A program made the position numbers and the translations under genes. A stretch of DNA of 64,000 nucleotides from positions 2,440,501 through 2,504,500 of the forward strand of contig NZ_CP020700.1 of assembly GCF_003932715.1 (NCBI RefSeq), given 5' to 3'. Below the pieces are notes generated by a model that was not told the origin of the DNA, did not search any database, and worked only from the letters and a program-made list of their open reading frames with translations. This document shows, piece by piece, positions 1 to 8,034 of the stretch (position 1 is the first letter of the stretch; each line of letters opens with the position of its first letter). This DNA comes from Streptomyces tsukubensis. Its GTDB lineage: Bacteria; Actinomycetota; Actinomycetes; Streptomycetales; Streptomycetaceae.

Positions 1-730
1 TCACCCGGCCGAGGTTGTCGACCTCGTAACGGGTGATCCCGGCCTTTCCGCGCAGCGCCTTGTCGTAGGTGCGTTCGATACCGGAGCGGCCGACCTGGTC
101 GGAGCGGAGATAGGGGGAATCGCTGTCCTTGGCCTTCTCGATCTCGACGTCGGTGACGGGCGAGAGATAGCCGAGGACCTGGGCGGTGTTGGCCTTGCCG
201 GGGGCGGTGTAGCGGCGGACGGCGGTGGGTTCGGCGGTGATGCCGTCGAAGTCCTCGGCGCGTTCGCGGATCTGGAGCGCCTGCTGCGTGGTGGCCTCGT
301 CGGTGACCGGGATCGGCTGGTAGGGGGAGCCGTTCCAGCACGGCTTCGGGGTCTTGGAGTCGCAGAGCCGGACCTTGTCCATGACCTCCTTCGGCGTCAT
401 GCCGAGGACCGCCGCCAGCCGGGTGAGGACGGCCTTGCCGTCGTCCGGCATCTTCATCAGCTCGGTGCGGGACGCGGAGACCACCAGCCGGGTCTCGTTG
501 TCGGCGAGGGCGACCCCGCGGGCGTCCAGGACGGAGCCGCGCACGGCGGGCTGGACCACCCGCTGGACGCCGTTGTTCTTCGCCTCGTCCGTGTACTCCT
601 GGCCGTTGCGGATCTGGAGATACCAGAGCCGGCCGCCGAGGGTGAGGAGGAGGGAGAAGACCAGGACCTGGATGACGACGAGCCGGATCTGGACCCTGGG
701 GGTCCGCCCGGTCTCCGGGATGTTGCTCAT
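1..730 (-). CDS. mrdA: Penicillin-binding protein 2, elongation transpeptidase (partial, C-terminus outside window)
   Basis: Only the first 243 residues are inside the window. A short cytoplasmic tail is followed by one membrane anchor at about residues 15-35 (VVIQVLVFSLLLTLGGRLW) and then the non-catalytic PBP dimerisation region (VRGSVLDARGVALADN at about 55-70). The transpeptidase domain with its Ser-x-x-Lys lies beyond the edge. Class B PBP2 proteins crosslink peptidoglycan outside the membrane together with RodA and the MreBCD scaffold. The ATG at 730 is preceded by GGGAGGGG, and mreD ends 22 bases upstream, so the gene continues the mre operon. Identity rests on the N-terminal pattern plus the mre context. 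Confidence 0.93.
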   Translation of the reverse strand, partial: MSNIPETGRTPRVQIRLVVIQVLVFSLLLTLGGRLWYLQIRNGQEYTDEAKNNGVQRVVQPAVRGSVLDARGVALADNETRLVVSASRTELMKMPDDGKAVLTRLAAVLGMTPKEVMDKVRLCDSKTPKPCWNGSPYQPIPVTDEATTQQALQIRERAEDFDGITAEPTAVRRYTAPGKANTAQVLGYLSPVTDVEIEKAKDSDSPYLRSDQVGRSGIERTYDKALRGKAGITRYEVDNLGRV

Positions 731-752
731 GGTGTGTGTACCCCTCCCTCGG

Positions 753-1418
753 TCACAGCCGCTTGACGCCCTTGATGCGGCCCGCGCGCGAGGCCCGCGA
801 GCGGGCGGACCGCAGTCTCAGTCCGCCGCGCTGGCTGCCGATCCGCAGCCCGGTGCCGGAGGCCAGCCAGCCCGCTGAGACGTCGCCGCCGCCGCTCTGG
901 GCGTCCGCGACCGGATCGTTCTCCGCCCGCCGGGCCAGTGCCATCACGAAGGGCACCGTGAAGGGGGCGAGCAGCAGATCGTAGACCGCCGCGCTGAACA
1001 GCAGTCCGCCCAGGCCCACCTGACCGCCCGACGTATCACCGACGAGGGCGCCCACGCCCGCGTACAGCAGGGTCGAGCCGACCGCCGCGGCGACGACCAC
1101 GATCATCGGTCCGGTGGCCGAGCGCACCCGGCCGTCCTGGGGGCGGGCAAGACCGGCGAGATAGCCGATCACACAGAGCACCAGGGCGTACCGCCCGGCG
1201 GCGTGGTCGGCGGGCGGCGCGAGGTCGGCGAGCAGTCCGGCGCCGAAGCCGATCAGGGCGCCCGTGACATGGCCGTAGACGAAGGCCAGCCCGAGGACGG
1301 TGAGGAGCAGCAGGTCGGGGACGGCGCCCGGCAGCTGGAGCCGGGCGAGGACGGAGACCTGGACGACGAGCGCGACCACCACGAGGGCGGACGACAGGAG
1401 CAGTCGGTTGAGGCGCAT
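753..1418 (-). CDS. mreD: Rod-shape-determining membrane protein MreD
   Basis: A 221-residue hydrophobic protein with about five membrane segments between residues 5 and 165 and a charged Arg-rich tail. MreD is the integral membrane member of the elongasome and links MreC to the PBP2/RodA synthase. In Streptomyces the mre genes act in spore-wall synthesis rather than in vegetative tip growth (known from the family). The ATG at 1418 has GGAG just upstream and lies 9 bases after the mreC stop, so the two are translationally linked. The hydrophilic tail from about residue 170 is longer than in E. coli MreD. Confidence 0.92.
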   Translation of the reverse strand: MRLNRLLLSSALVVVALVVQVSVLARLQLPGAVPDLLLLTVLGLAFVYGHVTGALIGFGAGLLADLAPPADHAAGRYALVLCVIGYLAGLARPQDGRVRSATGPMIVVVAAAVGSTLLYAGVGALVGDTSGGQVGLGGLLFSAAVYDLLLAPFTVPFVMALARRAENDPVADAQSGGGDVSAGWLASGTGLRIGSQRGGLRLRSARSRASRAGRIKGVKRL

Positions 1419-1427
1419 ACGGGTCTC

Positions 1428-2519
1428 CTACTGCTGCTGGTCTTCGGTGCGGCCGGAGGTGCTTCCGGCGTCCCGGTCCGGGCCGGGGCTGCCGCCGGGG
1501 TCCGGGGCCCGGCCGGTGGCCGTGGCGTCGGGCTGCTGCCGGTCGGCGAGCTGCGGATCGGTGCCCTGGGCGGCGGTCCCGTCGCCCTCCTCCTGCGCCC
1601 CGCCCGGGACGCCGGAGGGCGTCACGGTCACGGTGACGGTCGGCACCGGGGTGGCCTTCGGCCGGGCGGGCAGTACGGCGTCCCGCGGATCGCTGGAGGG
1701 CGCCGAGACCACGACGCCGACGATGTCCAGCCGGCTGAAGCCGACATAGGGGCGGACGTGGATGGTCCGGGTCAGATCGCCGCCGAGCGGGTCCACCCGG
1801 ACCACCTCGCCGATGGGCACGCCCGGCACGAACGGCCGGGACGCCTGCGAGCCGAAGGTGACCAGCCGGTCGCCCTTCTTCACCTTGGACTTGCCGTTGA
1901 GGAGCTGGACCGACAGGGGGCGGTCGCCCTGTCCGTTGGCGAAGCCGAGTTCGTCGGTCTTCTCCATCCGGGTTCCGACGGTGAAGCCGGGGTCGCTGGC
2001 GAGCAGCACCGTGGAGGTGCCGGGGCCGACCGTGGTGACCCGGCCGACCAGACCGTCGCCGTTGAGGACGGTCATATCCCGCTTGATGCCGTCCCGGGAG
2101 CCGACGTCGATGGTGACGGTCCAGGAGAAGCCCTGGGCCGCCCCTATGGCGATGACCTCGGCGGCCTTGACGCGGTACTGGCCCGCGCCCGCCGTGCGCA
2201 GCAGCCGGTCCAGCTCCCGGACCCGGCTGCGGTTGCGGTCGTCGCTGCCGAGCTTGGCCTTCAGCTCGGCGTTCTCCCGCTCCAGCTCGCTGATCCGGTC
2301 GTGCCGCTCCCCGGAGTCCCGTACCGCCCCGATCGCGTTGCCCACGGGGTCCACGGCAGTTGCGACGCCGTTCTGGATCGGGCCGAAGACGGTGGCGGCG
2401 GCCTGCCGGGCGCCGTCGACCGGGGAGTCCTCGCCGCCGCGGATGTCCACCGTGATCAGTGCGAACGCGATGGCGATCAGCAGCACCAGGAGCAGCCGGC
2501 TCTCTCGTGTGTCCCTCAC
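1428..2519 (-). CDS. mreC: Rod-shape-determining protein MreC
   Basis: A 363-residue protein with one N-terminal membrane segment (about 7-24), a coiled coil rich in Glu/Arg/Leu (about 75-108, ISELERENAELKAKL) and the extracytoplasmic beta-domain (about 115-275). The last 85 residues are low-complexity Pro/Thr/Gly/Asp, an extension common in actinomycete MreC. MreC bridges MreB, MreD and the PBPs outside the membrane. The start is GTG at 2519; the best purine-rich ribosome site (GAGGAAGG) lies about 15 bases away, which is unusually far. mreB ends 256 bases upstream, so mreC may have its own promoter there. Confidence 0.94.
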   Translation of the reverse strand: MRDTRESRLLLVLLIAIAFALITVDIRGGEDSPVDGARQAAATVFGPIQNGVATAVDPVGNAIGAVRDSGERHDRISELERENAELKAKLGSDDRNRSRVRELDRLLRTAGAGQYRVKAAEVIAIGAAQGFSWTVTIDVGSRDGIKRDMTVLNGDGLVGRVTTVGPGTSTVLLASDPGFTVGTRMEKTDELGFANGQGDRPLSVQLLNGKSKVKKGDRLVTFGSQASRPFVPGVPIGEVVRVDPLGGDLTRTIHVRPYVGFSRLDIVGVVVSAPSSDPRDAVLPARPKATPVPTVTVTVTPSGVPGGAQEEGDGTAAQGTDPQLADRQQPDATATGRAPDPGGSPGPDRDAGSTSGRTEDQQQ

Positions 2520-2616
2520 GTGCGGCGGCCGTGCCTTCCTCGTCGGAATGTGGTGTTTCTTCCGTCCTGCTCAACGATCGGGCGCACGGGTCGGCAGGCA
2601 CCCGTACAGGGGGTGT

Positions 2617-2641
2617 CCCCGGAGCCGGCAGGGCTCCGGGG
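2617..2641 (-). terminator. GC hairpin between mreB and mreC
   Basis: CCCCGGAGCC and GGCTCCGGGG form a perfect 10-bp stem around a 5-base loop, without a T-tract. It lies in the 256-base mreB-mreC gap and could attenuate read-through from mreB or act as an mRNA processing or stability element. Confidence 0.4.
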
Positions 2642-2775
2642 CCGATCGCCCTCCCCGCACACCGCATGTTCCGGTGTGCCCTTCGTACACGTTCTTCTGT
2701 TGGTACGTCCGGTGCATCCAGTACGTTCGGCGGGCCCTCGGGCCCGTCGGACGCCGGGCCGGTCCCCCCGGCCGG

Positions 2776-3795
2776 CTAGCGGCGGGGCTGGGCGTCCAGC
2801 ACCTGCTGGAGCGCCTCGAACTCCTCGACGCACTTGCCGGACCCGAGCGCCACCGAGTCCAGCGGGTCCTCGGCGATATGGATCGGCATTCCGGTCTCCC
2901 GGCGCAGCCGCTCGTCGAGTCCGCGCAGCAGCGCACCGCCGCCGGTGAGCACGATCCCCCGGTCCATCACATCGCCGGAGAGCTCCGGCGGGCACTTGTC
3001 GAGGGTGGTCTTCACGGCGTCGACGATGGCGTTGACCGGCTCTTCGATCGCCTTGCGGACCTCGGCGGCCGAGATGACCACGGTCTTGGGCAGCCCGGAG
3101 ACCAGATCGCGGCCCCGGATCTCGGTGTGCTCGTCCTGGTCGAGATCATAGGCCGAACCGATGGTGATCTTGATGGATTCGGCAGTCCGCTCACCGAGGA
3201 GGAGAGAGTACTCCTTCTTGATGTGCTGGATGATCGCGTTGTCCAGCTCGTCGCCGGCCACCCGGATGGACTGTGCCGTGACGATTCCGCCGAGGGAGAT
3301 GACGGCCACCTCGGTGGTGCCGCCGCCGATGTCGACGACCATATTGCCGGTGGCCTCGTGGACCGGGAGCCCGGACCCGATCGCCGCGGCCATCGGCTCC
3401 TCGATGATGTGCACCTGGCGGGCGCCGGCCTGGGTGGAGGCCTCGATGACGGCACGGCGCTCGACTCCGGTGATACCGGAGGGCACACAGACCACCACGC
3501 GCGGACGGGCCAGATAACGCCGCTTGTGGATCTTGAGAATGAAGTAACGGAGCATCCGCTCGGTGATCTCGAAGTCGGCGATGACTCCGTCCTTCAACGG
3601 CCGGACGGCGACGATGTTGCCCGGTGTCCGGCCGATCATCTTCTTCGCCTCGGCGCCGACCGCGAGAATGCCACCGGTGTTCGTGTTGATGGCGACCACG
3701 GAAGGCTCGTTGAGAACGATCCCCCGGCCCCTGACGTACACCAGCGTGTTGGCGGTCCCCAGGTCGACAGCCATATCACGGCCGATGAACGACAT
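2776..3795 (-). CDS. mreB: Rod-shape-determining actin homologue MreB
   Basis: A 339-residue bacterial actin. The phosphate-1 loop [11 protein letters not shown] is at residues 11-21, the phosphate-2 loop DIGGGTTE at 155-162, EEPMAAAIG at 132-140 and the adenosine motif [10 protein letters not shown] near 285. It polymerises with ATP under the membrane and organises the wall-synthesis complex encoded downstream. The start is set at ATG 3795, which has GGGGAAG upstream; a TTG four codons earlier lacks a better site. The 323-base upstream gap separates it from ndk and should hold the promoter of the mre cluster. Confidence 0.96.
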   Translation of the reverse strand: MSFIGRDMAVDLGTANTLVYVRGRGIVLNEPSVVAINTNTGGILAVGAEAKKMIGRTPGNIVAVRPLKDGVIADFEITERMLRYFILKIHKRRYLARPRVVVCVPSGITGVERRAVIEASTQAGARQVHIIEEPMAAAIGSGLPVHEATGNMVVDIGGGTTEVAVISLGGIVTAQSIRVAGDELDNAIIQHIKKEYSLLLGERTAESIKITIGSAYDLDQDEHTEIRGRDLVSGLPKTVVISAAEVRKAIEEPVNAIVDAVKTTLDKCPPELSGDVMDRGIVLTGGGALLRGLDERLRRETGMPIHIAEDPLDSVALGSGKCVEEFEALQQVLDAQPRR

Positions 3796-4118
3796 GTTCT
3801 TCCCCAAGAGGATGCGTATGGCCTTCCTTCACGGAGCCTTGACGGCTCTTCAGGAGGGCGCGGGTGGATGCTTGTGGAGTGGCGGCTTCCATCGTAGTGC
3901 CGCACCGGGTGAACCGGCGCGGTGGACCGCCTCTGTATAGGTGACGTGGTGTCGCAGCGATGCGTTCCCGAAAAGAGTCCGCATATACCGACGGGCGACC
4001 GAATTCCTTCGGTCGCCCCAGGTCACCGATCTCCATTGACCCCGCAGGGGGAGCCGGACAGCGCCGAACGGCTCCATCGTGGCGGTGACGGCTGACGCCG
4101 GATCAGAAAAGTACCGGT
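3796..4118. other. Intergenic region between ndk and mreB
   Basis: No gene is seen here. The stretch is less GC-rich than its surroundings and holds the ndk terminator hairpin (3993-4018) plus, presumably, the promoter(s) of mreB. I could not assign a convincing -35/-10 pair. Confidence 0.5.
3993..4018 (-). terminator. Terminator downstream of ndk
   Basis: GGGCGACCGA and TCGGTCGCCC form a perfect 10-bp stem with a 6-base loop, about 100 bases past the ndk stop and before mreB. Confidence 0.6.
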
Positions 4119-4532
4119 TCAGGAAAGACCGGGGAAAAAGATCTTCAGTTCCCGAATGGCGGACTCCTCGGAGTCCGAGGCGTGGATGAGATTCTCCCGG
4201 ACGATGGTGCCGAAATCCCCCCGGATGGAGCCGGGCTCCGCGGCAATCGGGTCGGTGGGGCCCGCCAGTCGGCGTATCCCTTCGATCACCCGCTCGCCGT
4301 CCACCACCAGCGCCACGACCGGACCGGAGAGCATGAACTCCACCAGCGGCTCGTAGAACGGCTTGCCGATGTGCTCGGCGTAGTGCTGCTCCAGGGTCGC
4401 GCGGTCGAGCTGCCGCAGTTCCAGCGCCTCGACGGTCCAGCCCGCCTTGGCCTCGATACGGCCGACGATCTCACCGACCAGCTTGCGGCGGACCGCGTCC
4501 GGCTTCAGGAGGACGAGGGTGCGCTGGGTCAT
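4119..4532 (-). CDS. ndk: Nucleoside diphosphate kinase
   Basis: A 137-residue cytosolic enzyme that transfers the gamma-phosphate of ATP to NDPs through a phospho-histidine. The KPDAVRR motif is at residues 10-16, GDFG at 105-108 and the catalytic His117 in NLIHASDS. The length is normal for a bacterial Ndk. The ATG at 4532 has AAGGAG 10 bases upstream. It lies between the DUF4233 gene and mreB on the same strand, an order I recall as conserved in streptomycetes. A hairpin at 3993-4018 probably ends its transcript. Confidence 0.97.
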   Translation of the reverse strand: MTQRTLVLLKPDAVRRKLVGEIVGRIEAKAGWTVEALELRQLDRATLEQHYAEHIGKPFYEPLVEFMLSGPVVALVVDGERVIEGIRRLAGPTDPIAAEPGSIRGDFGTIVRENLIHASDSEESAIRELKIFFPGLS

Positions 4533-4660
4533 GTTCTGGGGCTCCTTGCAACGGTCCTGTGCGGTGGTGTGAGGCTACATCCCGTCACTCGAACAGCCGC
4601 ACCGGGTCCCGCACTGCGTTCGACCGGCCCCGTCCCGGCGGTCGGGGCGGCCCGCGGCGG

Positions 4661-5038
4661 TCAGGCCGGGTCGGGTCGGCCCGCGCCCTCGGCCTGTTCC
4701 ATCTGCTCCGCCTGCGCCGCCCAGCGGGCCTTCACCTCGTCGATCCTCCGCCCGTAGTGGACCGACGCCCACCACAGACCGGCGAAACAGATCCCCAGGA
4801 TGAACATCATCGGCACGAAGAAACCGCTGACGATCAGTCCGACCTGGAGCGCCCAGCCCAGCTGCACCCCGCCGGGCCGGGTCAGCATTCCGCAGAGCAG
4901 CAGCGACAGCACCATGGCGATCCCGCACACCGTCCAGACGGTGCCCGTCGACAGGCTGTCGTCCTTCATCGCCACCAGGCCCGCGAAGCCGATGACGAAG
5001 AACTCCCCGATCAGGGTGGACGCGGCAAGAGTACGCAT
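4661..5038 (-). CDS. DUF4233 small membrane protein
   Basis: A 125-residue protein with four hydrophobic segments (about 5-22, 33-50, 60-75, 77-92) and a soluble Gln/Glu-rich C-terminal tail. It resembles the actinobacterial DUF4233 family found next to folC; the function is unknown. The start codon is only 6 bases after the folC stop, so the two are almost certainly cotranscribed and coupled. Nothing in the sequence indicates catalysis. Confidence 0.85.
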   Translation of the reverse strand: MRTLAASTLIGEFFVIGFAGLVAMKDDSLSTGTVWTVCGIAMVLSLLLCGMLTRPGGVQLGWALQVGLIVSGFFVPMMFILGICFAGLWWASVHYGRRIDEVKARWAAQAEQMEQAEGAGRPDPA

Positions 5039-5044
5039 CGGCTG

Positions 5045-6586
5045 TCAGCCCTTCCCCAGCAGCAGCCGGGCTTCCCCGGCCGTGAACACCGAACCCGTCA
5101 CCAGCACTCCGGCGCCCGCGTACTCGGCGTCCTCCTCGGCGAGGGTCACCGCCGCCTCCAGGGCCTCGTCCAGCTGCGGCTCCACCACCACACGCTCCTC
5201 CCCGAAGACCTCCACGGCGATCGCCGCCAGCTCGTCGGGGTCCATGCTCCGCTCGGTGGAGTTCCGGGTGACCACGATCTCCGCGAACACCGGCTCGAAC
5301 GCCTCCAGCAGACCGCGGACGTCCTTGCCCGCGCTGGTCCCGACGACACCGATCAGCCGGGAGAAGCCGAAGGCCTCCGTGATCGCCTCCGCCGTCGCCC
5401 GGGCACCCGCCGGATTGTGCGCCGCGTCCAGCACCACGGTCGGACTGCGCCGCACCACTTCCAGCCGCGCCGGGCTGGAGACCGAGGCGAAGGCCCGGCG
5501 GACCGTGTCGATGTCCAGCACCCGGGCGTGGTCCGCGCCCACCCCGAAGAAGGCCTCGACCGCGGCGAGCGCCACCACCGCGTTGTGCGCCTGGTGGGCC
5601 CCGTAGAGCGGAAGGAAGACCTCGGGGTACTCGCCGCCGAGCCCGCGCAGGGTCAGCAGCTGGCCGCCGACCGCGACCTCCCGGGACACGATCCCGAACT
5701 CCATGCCCTCGCGGGCCACCGTCGCATCCACCTCGACGGCCTTCTTCAGCAGCACCTGCGCCGCGTCCACCGGCTGCTGGGCCAGGACGACCGTCGCCCC
5801 CTGCTTGACGATCCCCGACTTCTCGGCGGCGATCTCGCCGGGCGTGCTGCCCAGCCGGTCGGTGTGGTCCAGGTCGATGGGCGTCACCACGGCCACCGAA
5901 GCGTCGATGACATTGGTCGCGTCCCAGGTCCCGCCCATGCCGACCTCGACGACGGCCACGTCCACCGGGGCGTCCGCGAACGCCGCGTACGCCATACCGG
6001 TCAGCACCTCGAAGAACGACAGACGGTAGTCCTCCGCGGCGTCCACCATCTCCACGTACGGCTTGACGTCCTCGTACACGGAGACGAACCGCTCCGCGCT
6101 CACCGGCGAGCCGTCCAGGCTGATCCGCTCGGTGACGGACCGCACATGCGGCGAGGTGTAGCGGCCGGTGCGCAGATCGAACGCGGCGAGGAGCGCCTCG
6201 ACCATCCGGGCCGTGGACGTCTTGCCGTTGGTGCCGGTGATGTGGATGGAGGGGTACGCCCGCTGGGGCTCGCCCAGCACGTCCATCAGTGCCGCGATCC
6301 GCCGCACCGAGGGCTCCAGCTTCGTCTCGCCCCAGCGCGAGGCCAGCTCGGCCTCCACGGCGCGCAGCGCGGCGGCGACCTCCGGGTCCGCGGGCGGCTC
6401 CGGCACCTGGGCGTCCGGCGGACCGGCCTGGGCGCGCAGCGTGCGGCTGCCCGCCTCGATCACCGCGAGGTCGGGATCGCGGTCGGTCTCCGTGTCGACG
6501 ATCTCGTCGAAGACGTCACGCTCGTACGGCTCCGGCTCGTGCGCCCGGGGATCGTTCGGCTGGGGGTCGGCGGGGTGCTCACTCAC
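5045..6586 (-). CDS. folC: Dihydrofolate synthase / folylpolyglutamate synthase
   Basis: A 513-residue Mur-ligase-family enzyme that adds L-glutamate to dihydropteroate and to folates using ATP. The P-loop TGTNGKTS is at residues 117-124, followed by the typical DATNVID and DHTDRLG segments and a C-terminal glutamate-ligase domain (LDAAHNPAGA). About 75 acidic N-terminal residues precede the conserved fold, an extension seen in actinomycete FolC. The GTG start at 6586 has no Shine-Dalgarno; instead TAGACT sits exactly six bases upstream, which suggests a leaderless transcript starting at the GTG (see finding). The DUF4233 gene and ndk follow. Confidence 0.96.
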   Translation of the reverse strand: MSEHPADPQPNDPRAHEPEPYERDVFDEIVDTETDRDPDLAVIEAGSRTLRAQAGPPDAQVPEPPADPEVAAALRAVEAELASRWGETKLEPSVRRIAALMDVLGEPQRAYPSIHITGTNGKTSTARMVEALLAAFDLRTGRYTSPHVRSVTERISLDGSPVSAERFVSVYEDVKPYVEMVDAAEDYRLSFFEVLTGMAYAAFADAPVDVAVVEVGMGGTWDATNVIDASVAVVTPIDLDHTDRLGSTPGEIAAEKSGIVKQGATVVLAQQPVDAAQVLLKKAVEVDATVAREGMEFGIVSREVAVGGQLLTLRGLGGEYPEVFLPLYGAHQAHNAVVALAAVEAFFGVGADHARVLDIDTVRRAFASVSSPARLEVVRRSPTVVLDAAHNPAGARATAEAITEAFGFSRLIGVVGTSAGKDVRGLLEAFEPVFAEIVVTRNSTERSMDPDELAAIAVEVFGEERVVVEPQLDEALEAAVTLAEEDAEYAGAGVLVTGSVFTAGEARLLLGKG

Positions 6587-6598
6587 GGACCCAGTCTA
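6587..6598 (-). promoter_or_regulatory. Leaderless-type -10 element of folC
   Basis: On the minus strand TAGACT (6593-6598) is followed by six bases and the folC GTG. The hexamer fits the Streptomyces -10 consensus, and the spacing places the transcription start at the GTG itself. The same arrangement with nearly the same bases occurs before valS. Confidence 0.6.
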
Positions 6599-6628
6599 GG
6601 CGGCGCAAGGGTGATCACTCCCAGGGGT

Positions 6629-7792
6629 TCACGGCGCGGCGGGCAGCCGGCCCGCCGGGAGGACGGCGACCACCTCCCAGACGCCCGCGCCGGGCCCCGC
6701 GGTCAGCTCCCCGCCCATGCTGGCGACGCGCTCCCGCATGGAGCAGGTGCCGGTGCCGCTGGAGACCGGTTCGGTGAGCGGCGCCGCCGCCGGAAGGGGG
6801 TTGCGGACCACCACCCGCAGCCGGTCCCCGCCGAGGCCGATGGTCACCGTCACCCGCTCCCCCGGAGCGTGCTTCGCCGCATTCGTCAGACACTCCTGCA
6901 CCACCCGGTAGACCGCGGCCTGGCGCAGCGGCGACAGCGCGTACGCCGCCTCCGCGATCCGCAGCGCCACCGGGCTGCCCATCGCCCCGCTCTCGGCCGC
7001 CAGCGCCGCCAGACCGTCGAGCCCGGGCGTCGCCGTCCGCTCGTCGGCCCGGTGCACCAGGGTGTCGTTGAGCATCAGATGCGCCCGCCTCGCCGTGTCC
7101 GCCAGCTCCTCGAAGTCCTTCTGATGGGCGCCGCCGCGGGCCCGGGCCGCCAGCACCTCGGCCCGTACCGCCAGCACCGTCAGCTCCCGGCCGACCAGAT
7201 CGTGGACGTCCCTGGCCACGGAGATCCGCTCGTTCTGGACCGCTTCGACCGCGGCGGTACGGGCCCGCTGGTCCTGCAGCTCCAGGACCAGGTCCTGCCG
7301 GTACGCCGCGATGCCGACCCCGGCCGCGAGCACCCCGATCGGCAGCACCAGACCGAGGAACGAGCTGAGGGAGTCCGCGCGGTACTCCGGCCAGCCCGGC
7401 AGCAGGAACAGGGCGTACGCGACGACGACATAACCGGCCGTCGCCACCACGGCCGCCGCCCGCCCCCGGAACCGGCCCAGCGAGTAGAGCGCGAACTGGA
7501 CGAGGGTCAGCTCGTGCAGCCAGCCCAGCAGCCCGAGCGCCACGGCGTACGGCACCCAGGGCGCCCGCCGCCGCAGCACCAGGGTCGACGCCCCGGCGCC
7601 GAGCACCAGGGTCGCGGTGAAGCCGGTCAGGGAGTTGTCGGCCCTGGCGAGACCGGGCACGTCGAGCACCATCAGCGAGAAGCAGCTGACGGCGGCGATC
7701 ACATCGAGCGCGGGCGGCGACGCGGCCCAGCGGCGGGTGCGCCCGCGCACGGCCGCGACGAGGCGGAGTGCGGCGTACCGTGCGGGCGACAT
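6629..7792 (-). CDS. Orphan NarL-type sensor histidine kinase
   Basis: About 387 residues with five or six membrane helices in residues 30-165, no obvious extracellular sensor loop, a HisKA_3 dimerisation segment with phospho-acceptor His197 (SVARDVHDLVG), and an HATPase_c domain with N-box QECLTNAAKHA (299-309) and a C-terminal GTGTCSMRERVASMGG segment. The usual DxG box is replaced by RNPLP, as in some actinomycete kinases. No response regulator lies next to it. It sits between valS and folC, which I recall as neighbours in S. coelicolor, so it may be an insertion. I chose ATG 7792 because the family begins here; upstream in-frame codons are low-complexity. Confidence 0.85.
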   Translation of the reverse strand: MSPARYAALRLVAAVRGRTRRWAASPPALDVIAAVSCFSLMVLDVPGLARADNSLTGFTATLVLGAGASTLVLRRRAPWVPYAVALGLLGWLHELTLVQFALYSLGRFRGRAAAVVATAGYVVVAYALFLLPGWPEYRADSLSSFLGLVLPIGVLAAGVGIAAYRQDLVLELQDQRARTAAVEAVQNERISVARDVHDLVGRELTVLAVRAEVLAARARGGAHQKDFEELADTARRAHLMLNDTLVHRADERTATPGLDGLAALAAESGAMGSPVALRIAEAAYALSPLRQAAVYRVVQECLTNAAKHAPGERVTVTIGLGGDRLRVVVRNPLPAAAPLTEPVSSGTGTCSMRERVASMGGELTAGPGAGVWEVVAVLPAGRLPAAP

Positions 7793-7852
7793 GCCCCCAT
7801 GATGCGTGCCGTCCCCTGGGCGGGGCGCATCCGGGGGCACACCCCCGGGTGG

Positions 7853-7874
7853 CCCGGCCCTCCCAGGGGCCGGG
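7853..7874 (-). terminator. Hairpin downstream of valS
   Basis: CCCGGCCC and GGGCCGGG pair over 8 bp with a 6-base loop, in the 242-base GC-rich gap between the valS stop and the kinase gene. The gap holds several C-runs and shows no gene. Confidence 0.4.
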
Positions 7875-8034
7875 ACCCCCAGCGCCCCTGGGTACCTGTG
7901 TTGCACCGCCCTGCAAATCCTGGCCCGGGCGGCGACCCGCTGCCCGACCTCACCCGCCCCGGAAAAGGGGACGCCCCCGGAACTCGGGGCGGGCCCGAGG
8001 TCCAGGGGCGATCGGGGGCAGGGCCCCGGAAGGG

